Shown here one piece after another: positions 41,873 through 44,874 of a DNA stretch of 44,874 nucleotides. The position numbers and the translations under genes are program-made. The first letter of the stretch is position 1. Every line of letters starts with the position of its first letter. A model generated the notes under the pieces. The model was not told where the DNA came from and did not search any database. It saw only the letters and a list, made by a program, of their open reading frames with translations. Source of the DNA: JAVMKJ01 sp031732875 (GTDB lineage: Bacteria; Pseudomonadota; Gammaproteobacteria; Competibacterales; Competibacteraceae); the NCBI GenBank assembly GCA_031732875.1, contig JAVMKL010000033.1:1-44874 (forward strand). Reading direction: 5' to 3'.

Positions 41873-42442
41873 TCAGGGCTGCGGCTTTAGCCGCAGCTTG
41901 AACCGAACCAGTACTTCGTTCGCGACCGTGTCGGTATCGGCCCAGGGACCGTCGCCCACGTTGAAGTCGAGCCGCTTAATCTCAAACTGCCCCGCCGCAA
42001 TCAAATCCTGACCTTCGGCCCCGATGGTCAGCGGCGCGATAATCTCCCGGCTGACGCCCTTGAGCGCCAGCGTCCCACCGATTTCGTAACGGCCACCGCC
42101 CAACGCTCGGAACTGCTTGGCCTCAAAGGTCGCTTCCGGGAAAGCAGCGGTATCAAACCAGCGCTTGCGCTTGACTTCGGTCGTCAAGTCCGACGCCGAC
42201 AGTGCGATGCTGTTCATATCGATCACGATGCGAGCGCGACTTTTCTCGATGGCGGCCGGATCCAGTACGGCGTCCACCGCGAATTTCTGAAACCGCCCCT
42301 CGGCCGGCACGCCCATCTGCTTGCCCGCGAACGCGATCTCGCTCTGGTCCGGCACCAGCACCTGGCCGGCTCGCGTCTCCAGGACCACCAACGCCAGACC
42401 GAGCGCCACCAGCATCATCGACAGGCTGCGTCTTGCCATCAT
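41873..42442 (-). CDS. YceI-family periplasmic protein, first paralogue
   Basis: A 189-residue lipocalin-like protein with a signal peptide (about 1-25, ending ETRAG). The YceI beta-barrel follows, with SEIAFAGKQMGVPAEGRF near 35 and FDTAAFPEATFEAK near 92. Family members bind polyisoprenoids such as ubiquinone-related lipids. GGAGG lies eight bases before ATG 42442, inside the end of the cytochrome b561 gene, so the two are co-expressed. It ends three bases from comB on the opposite strand. Confidence 0.85.
   Translation of the reverse strand: MMARRSLSMMLVALGLALVVLETRAGQVLVPDQSEIAFAGKQMGVPAEGRFQKFAVDAVLDPAAIEKSRARIVIDMNSIALSASDLTTEVKRKRWFDTAAFPEATFEAKQFRALGGGRYEIGGTLALKGVSREIIAPLTIGAEGQDLIAAGQFEIKRLDFNVGDGPWADTDTVANEVLVRFKLRLKPQP
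41878..41897. terminator. Hairpin at the junction of convergent comB and yceI
   Basis: GCTGCGGC (41878-41885) and GCCGCAGC (41890-41897) pair perfectly around TTTA. It lies in the last codons of the leftward yceI and immediately after the comB stop, so it could end transcripts from both sides. There is no long T run. Confidence 0.4.
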
Positions 42443-42445
42443 CTC

Positions 42446-43003
42446 TCATCCCTCCTTACGTTTAGCCAGCGGCAACATACGCGCCAGTACGTCGTCGCGT
42501 TCGATGAAATGGTGCTTGAGCGCCGCGCCGACATGAGCGACCACCAGAACCAACAGCGTCCAGTTCAGCCACTCGTGCAGCGTCCTGAGCCGACCTGCCA
42601 GCGCTTCGTCGGCGCCGATCAGATCCGGCAACGGCAGTACTCCCAGATACACGACCGGAATCCCCTTGGCGGAACTGTACAGCCAGCCACTGAGCGGGAT
42701 GGCGAAGAGGAGCGCATACAACGAAACATGGACGGCACGGGCCGCCCGCCGTTGCCAGGCGGGAAGGGAAGCCGGCAACGACGGGACGGCATGAGTCAGA
42801 CGCCACGCCAGCCGCAGGACGGTCAGTTCGAACACGGTGATTCCCAGCCACTTGTGCCAGGCAATCCAGCGCAGTTTTCGAGGGCTGATTTCCATATTGG
42901 CCAGCGTCAGACCCAGAGCGAAGGCGATCACGATCAGCACCGCCGTCAGCCAGTGCAGCCCGATCACCATGCCGGTATAACGCGTCGCGGTATTTTGCGC
43001 CAT
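42446..43003 (-). CDS. Cytochrome b561 (YceJ-like)
   Basis: A 185-residue diheme inner-membrane cytochrome with four hydrophobic helices. Heme-ligand candidates are His in GLHWLTA (helix 1), WHKWLG (before helix 2), HVSLYALL (helix 3) and HVGAALKHHF (helix 4). It would exchange electrons with quinones. GGAG precedes ATG 43003. In E. coli yceJ and yceI are likewise adjacent; here the cytochrome is flanked by two yceI paralogues. Confidence 0.9.
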   Translation of the reverse strand: MAQNTATRYTGMVIGLHWLTAVLIVIAFALGLTLANMEISPRKLRWIAWHKWLGITVFELTVLRLAWRLTHAVPSLPASLPAWQRRAARAVHVSLYALLFAIPLSGWLYSSAKGIPVVYLGVLPLPDLIGADEALAGRLRTLHEWLNWTLLVLVVAHVGAALKHHFIERDDVLARMLPLAKRKEG

Positions 43004-43070
43004 GTCGCTCCACCTCAATACTTGTGATCCCGGATTTCGCCTCGCTCCATCCGAGCCTTGCCTCCGACCT

Positions 43071-43667
43071 TCACTGGACCTTGGCTTCCCGCGCGGCCTC
43101 GACCTGGATCGACAATTTCACTTCCTCGCCGATCACGCCCGGATAGGCGGTAATTCCGAAATCACCGCGCTCGATCATCGTCGCGGCGTCGCCCGCGCAA
43201 TAATATTTCTTGTAGACCGGATGCTCGCCGCATTTGAACTGGGTGAAGGTCAGAGTGACCGGCCGGGTGACGCCGCGCAGGGTCAATTGCCCCTCGGCCT
43301 TGACCAGCTTGTCACCAGCGAAATCCAGTTTATCGGACTTGAAGGTCACGGTCGGATACTTGGCGGCATCGAGGAAATCCTCGCCGCGCAGGTGTTCGTC
43401 GCGCTTGGCATCGGCGGTATCCAGGCTGTTCGCGTTGATCGTGATCTCGACCGAACCCGTCTTGGCGGTAAAATCCAGGGTCGCGCTACCCATCACCTTG
43501 CGGAACAAGCCGCGCGTGGTGGACCAGCCTAGGTGGTTGATCTCAAAGAACGGGTAAGTGTGCGCGCTGTCGATGACGAATTTCTCGGGGGCGGCCTGTA
43601 CGGCCGGTGCGAAAGTCGCGCTCAACAACGCGGCAACGACCGCGGCCTGAATCACCGGCTTTTTCAT
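43071..43667 (-). CDS. yceI: YceI-family periplasmic protein, second paralogue
   Basis: A 198-residue exported protein with a clear signal peptide (about 1-25, AVQA cleavage). The barrel shows FVIDSAHTYPFFEINHLGWS, then LRGEDFLDAAKYPTVTFKS and TLRGVTRPVTLTF. This copy is closest to canonical YceI in length and sequence. GAGGAA precedes the ATG. It is first in a leftward run with cytochrome b561 and the other YceI, facing a divergent LysR regulator. Confidence 0.9.
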   Translation of the reverse strand: MKKPVIQAAVVAALLSATFAPAVQAAPEKFVIDSAHTYPFFEINHLGWSTTRGLFRKVMGSATLDFTAKTGSVEITINANSLDTADAKRDEHLRGEDFLDAAKYPTVTFKSDKLDFAGDKLVKAEGQLTLRGVTRPVTLTFTQFKCGEHPVYKKYYCAGDAATMIERGDFGITAYPGVIGEEVKLSIQVEAAREAKVQ

Positions 43668-43720
43668 GACGTGTTCCTCGCTGATTCGATTACATGAAAT
43701 TCACGGTTTTATGGTAATCT

Positions 43721-43733
43721 TTGCGGAAACGCA
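43721..43733. promoter_or_regulatory. Candidate LysR-type binding site
   Basis: TTGCGGAAACGCA fits the T-N11-A pattern with the dyad arms TGCG and CGCA. It lies in the 113-base region between the divergent yceI and LysR genes, where an LTTR operator is expected. The match is short and could be chance. Confidence 0.35.
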
Positions 43734-43780
43734 CATAAATAGACAATACCGCAACTTACAATTTGCATCGACGCACAACT

Positions 43781-44701
43781 ATGGAATGGGATGACTACCG
43801 CCATTTCCTGGCGATAGAACAAGCGGGATCGGTTTTGGGCGCGGCCAAGCGGCTGGGCGTGAACCACACCACCGTTCTGCGGCGGATCGCCAGTTTGGAA
43901 CGACGGTTGGGAGTCCGGTTGTTCGAGCGCTTGCGTACCGGCTATACCCCCACCACCGCCGGCGAGGAACTGCGCGATGTGGTCCTGCGCGTGCAACAGG
44001 CGCTGCTGGACGCCGAACATCGACTGTCGGGCAAGGACCTGCAACTATCGGGGGTCGTGCGGGTCGCCACCACCGACACGCTGTCTGCTGGCCTGCTGCT
44101 GCCGCACCTGCGGACATTTCGGGAACTGCATCCCCGCATCCAGTTGCAGGTGATCGGCTCCAATCAGTTCGCCAACTTGACCCGGCGCGAGGCCGACGTC
44201 GCCATTCGCGCGACCAACCAACCGCCGGACAACATGCTGGGCCGCAAAATTGGCTTGGCGCGTTCGGCGGTATATGGAACACCGCGATATCTCCGCGAAC
44301 GGGGTCGCGACCTCGCCTCCGACCGACACGACTGGATCGGTCTGGACGAAACGCTGGCCCATCTGCCCGAATACCGCTGGCTGGAGCGGCGGGTCCCCCC
44401 CGAGCGGATCGTGCTGCGGCTCAACAACCTGCTGCACAAGGTCGCGGCGGTCAAGGACGGTCACGGCATCGCGCCGCTATTATGCTTTTTGGCCGAACGC
44501 GAACCGGACTTGATCCGCCTGACGGAGCCGGAACCGCTATTCGATACCGACATCTGGCTGCTCGGCCATCCCGACTTGCGGCAGGTGGCTCGCGTTCGCG
44601 CCTTCATGGATTTCATCACGCAACGCGCCGCCGCCGACAAGCTGTTGCAAGGCGGGCTTATCAAGCACCAGGGCATCGAAACCTCATCCGATTCGCCGTG
44701 A
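43781..44701 (+). CDS. LysR-family transcriptional regulator
   Basis: A 306-residue regulator. The winged helix-turn-helix lies at about 3-60 (GSVLGAAKRLGVNHTTVLRRI is the recognition region). The rest is a periplasmic-binding-like effector domain starting LSGVVRVATTDTL. ATG 43781 was chosen because the family starts close to the helix-turn-helix; a TTG at 43763 adds six residues. Divergent orientation suggests control of the yceI-cytochrome b561-yceI genes. The effector is unknown. Confidence 0.88.
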   Translation: MEWDDYRHFLAIEQAGSVLGAAKRLGVNHTTVLRRIASLERRLGVRLFERLRTGYTPTTAGEELRDVVLRVQQALLDAEHRLSGKDLQLSGVVRVATTDTLSAGLLLPHLRTFRELHPRIQLQVIGSNQFANLTRREADVAIRATNQPPDNMLGRKIGLARSAVYGTPRYLRERGRDLASDRHDWIGLDETLAHLPEYRWLERRVPPERIVLRLNNLLHKVAAVKDGHGIAPLLCFLAEREPDLIRLTEPEPLFDTDIWLLGHPDLRQVARVRAFMDFITQRAAADKLLQGGLIKHQGIETSSDSP

Positions 44702-44758
44702 AACCGCTTGGGTGGGTCATGCCATCCGACCTACAAAGCTCTCAAAATATTTCGAGGC

Positions 44759-44783
44759 TATAATTGACACCAAGCTTGCTTGG
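44759..44783 (+). promoter_or_regulatory. Possible -10 box and operator-like palindrome
   Basis: A perfect TATAAT (44759-44764) is followed by the inverted repeat CCAAGC-TT-GCTTGG (44770-44783), which would cover the transcription start. No good -35 is found 17 bases upstream. Together they could be a regulated promoter for a gene beginning at the end of the window. Confidence 0.3.
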
Positions 44784-44874
44784 AACGGGAACAACCGAGC
44801 GCCATCCAACCATCACCCAATGCTGCCAATGACCTCATGGGATGGTACATTGGAATCGCCGAACCGCATGCAAA

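Overview
The window reads as about 44.9 kb of chromosome from a GC-rich gammaproteobacterium. Three things point there: the ybeY-corC-lnt order, a two-subunit class III polyhydroxyalkanoate (PHA) synthase of the purple-sulfur-bacterium type, and a yceI/cytochrome b561 cluster. A PHA-storing lineage near Chromatiales or Competibacteraceae fits best. That placement is inference from gene content; there is no rRNA gene to test it.

Layout. 1-41 is the 3' end of a probable protein-L-isoaspartate methyltransferase. 430-2889 is a lone secreted arylsulfatase. 2890-3537 is debris: a row of small hairpins and a truncated hydrolase. 3538-9684 runs rightward: a membrane spermidine-synthase-like protein, ybeY, corC, lnt and a lipoprotein lytic transglycosylase, most of them overlapping or closely spaced. 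9854-15258 mixes strands: a YbeL-like zinc-ribbon protein (-), a CDP-alcohol phosphatidyltransferase (+), an AI-2E/PerM transporter (+), an ACT-domain protein and phenylacetate-CoA ligase (-), and a phytase-like esterase (+). 15558-19847 is the PHA locus: phaA-phaB-phaR rightward facing phaE-phaC leftward. Next come an M48 protease (-), TusA (+), a fused 5-oxoprolinase/hydantoinase (+), a diguanylate cyclase (+), a YciA thioesterase (-), a histone-deacetylase-like hydrolase, xthA, rfbB and an M16/PreP-like protease (all +).

33479-39118 is the most unusual stretch: a rightward operon encoding a large TPR-type protein, a small J-like protein, a GrpE-like factor, an Hsp70/DnaK paralogue and a small zinc-ribbon protein. 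It looks like a self-contained, specialised Hsp70 machine. The J-like protein carries HPP where HPD is expected. The Hsp70 has a 27-bp tandem duplication next to its interdomain linker and a 1-base frameshift in a G run. The TPR gene has a perfect 60-bp tandem duplication, an ATGCCG microsatellite and a probable N-terminal frameshift. Either this operon is changing or decaying quickly, or the assembly has several errors here.

39138-41019 holds a Uma2-type nuclease-fold protein and a complete IS1595-family insertion sequence with 19-bp terminal inverted repeats but no visible target duplication. It is followed by comB (2-phosphosulfolactate phosphatase). The right end is a yceI-cytochrome b561-yceI cluster with a divergent LysR regulator.

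Functional themes. PHA synthesis is complete from acetyl-CoA to polymer (thiolase, reductase, synthase pair, regulator). Several envelope-maintenance genes occur (Lnt, transglycosylase, CorC, M48 protease, YceI/b561). The Hsp70 operon suggests dedicated protein quality control. No tRNA, rRNA, CRISPR array or prophage was recognised.
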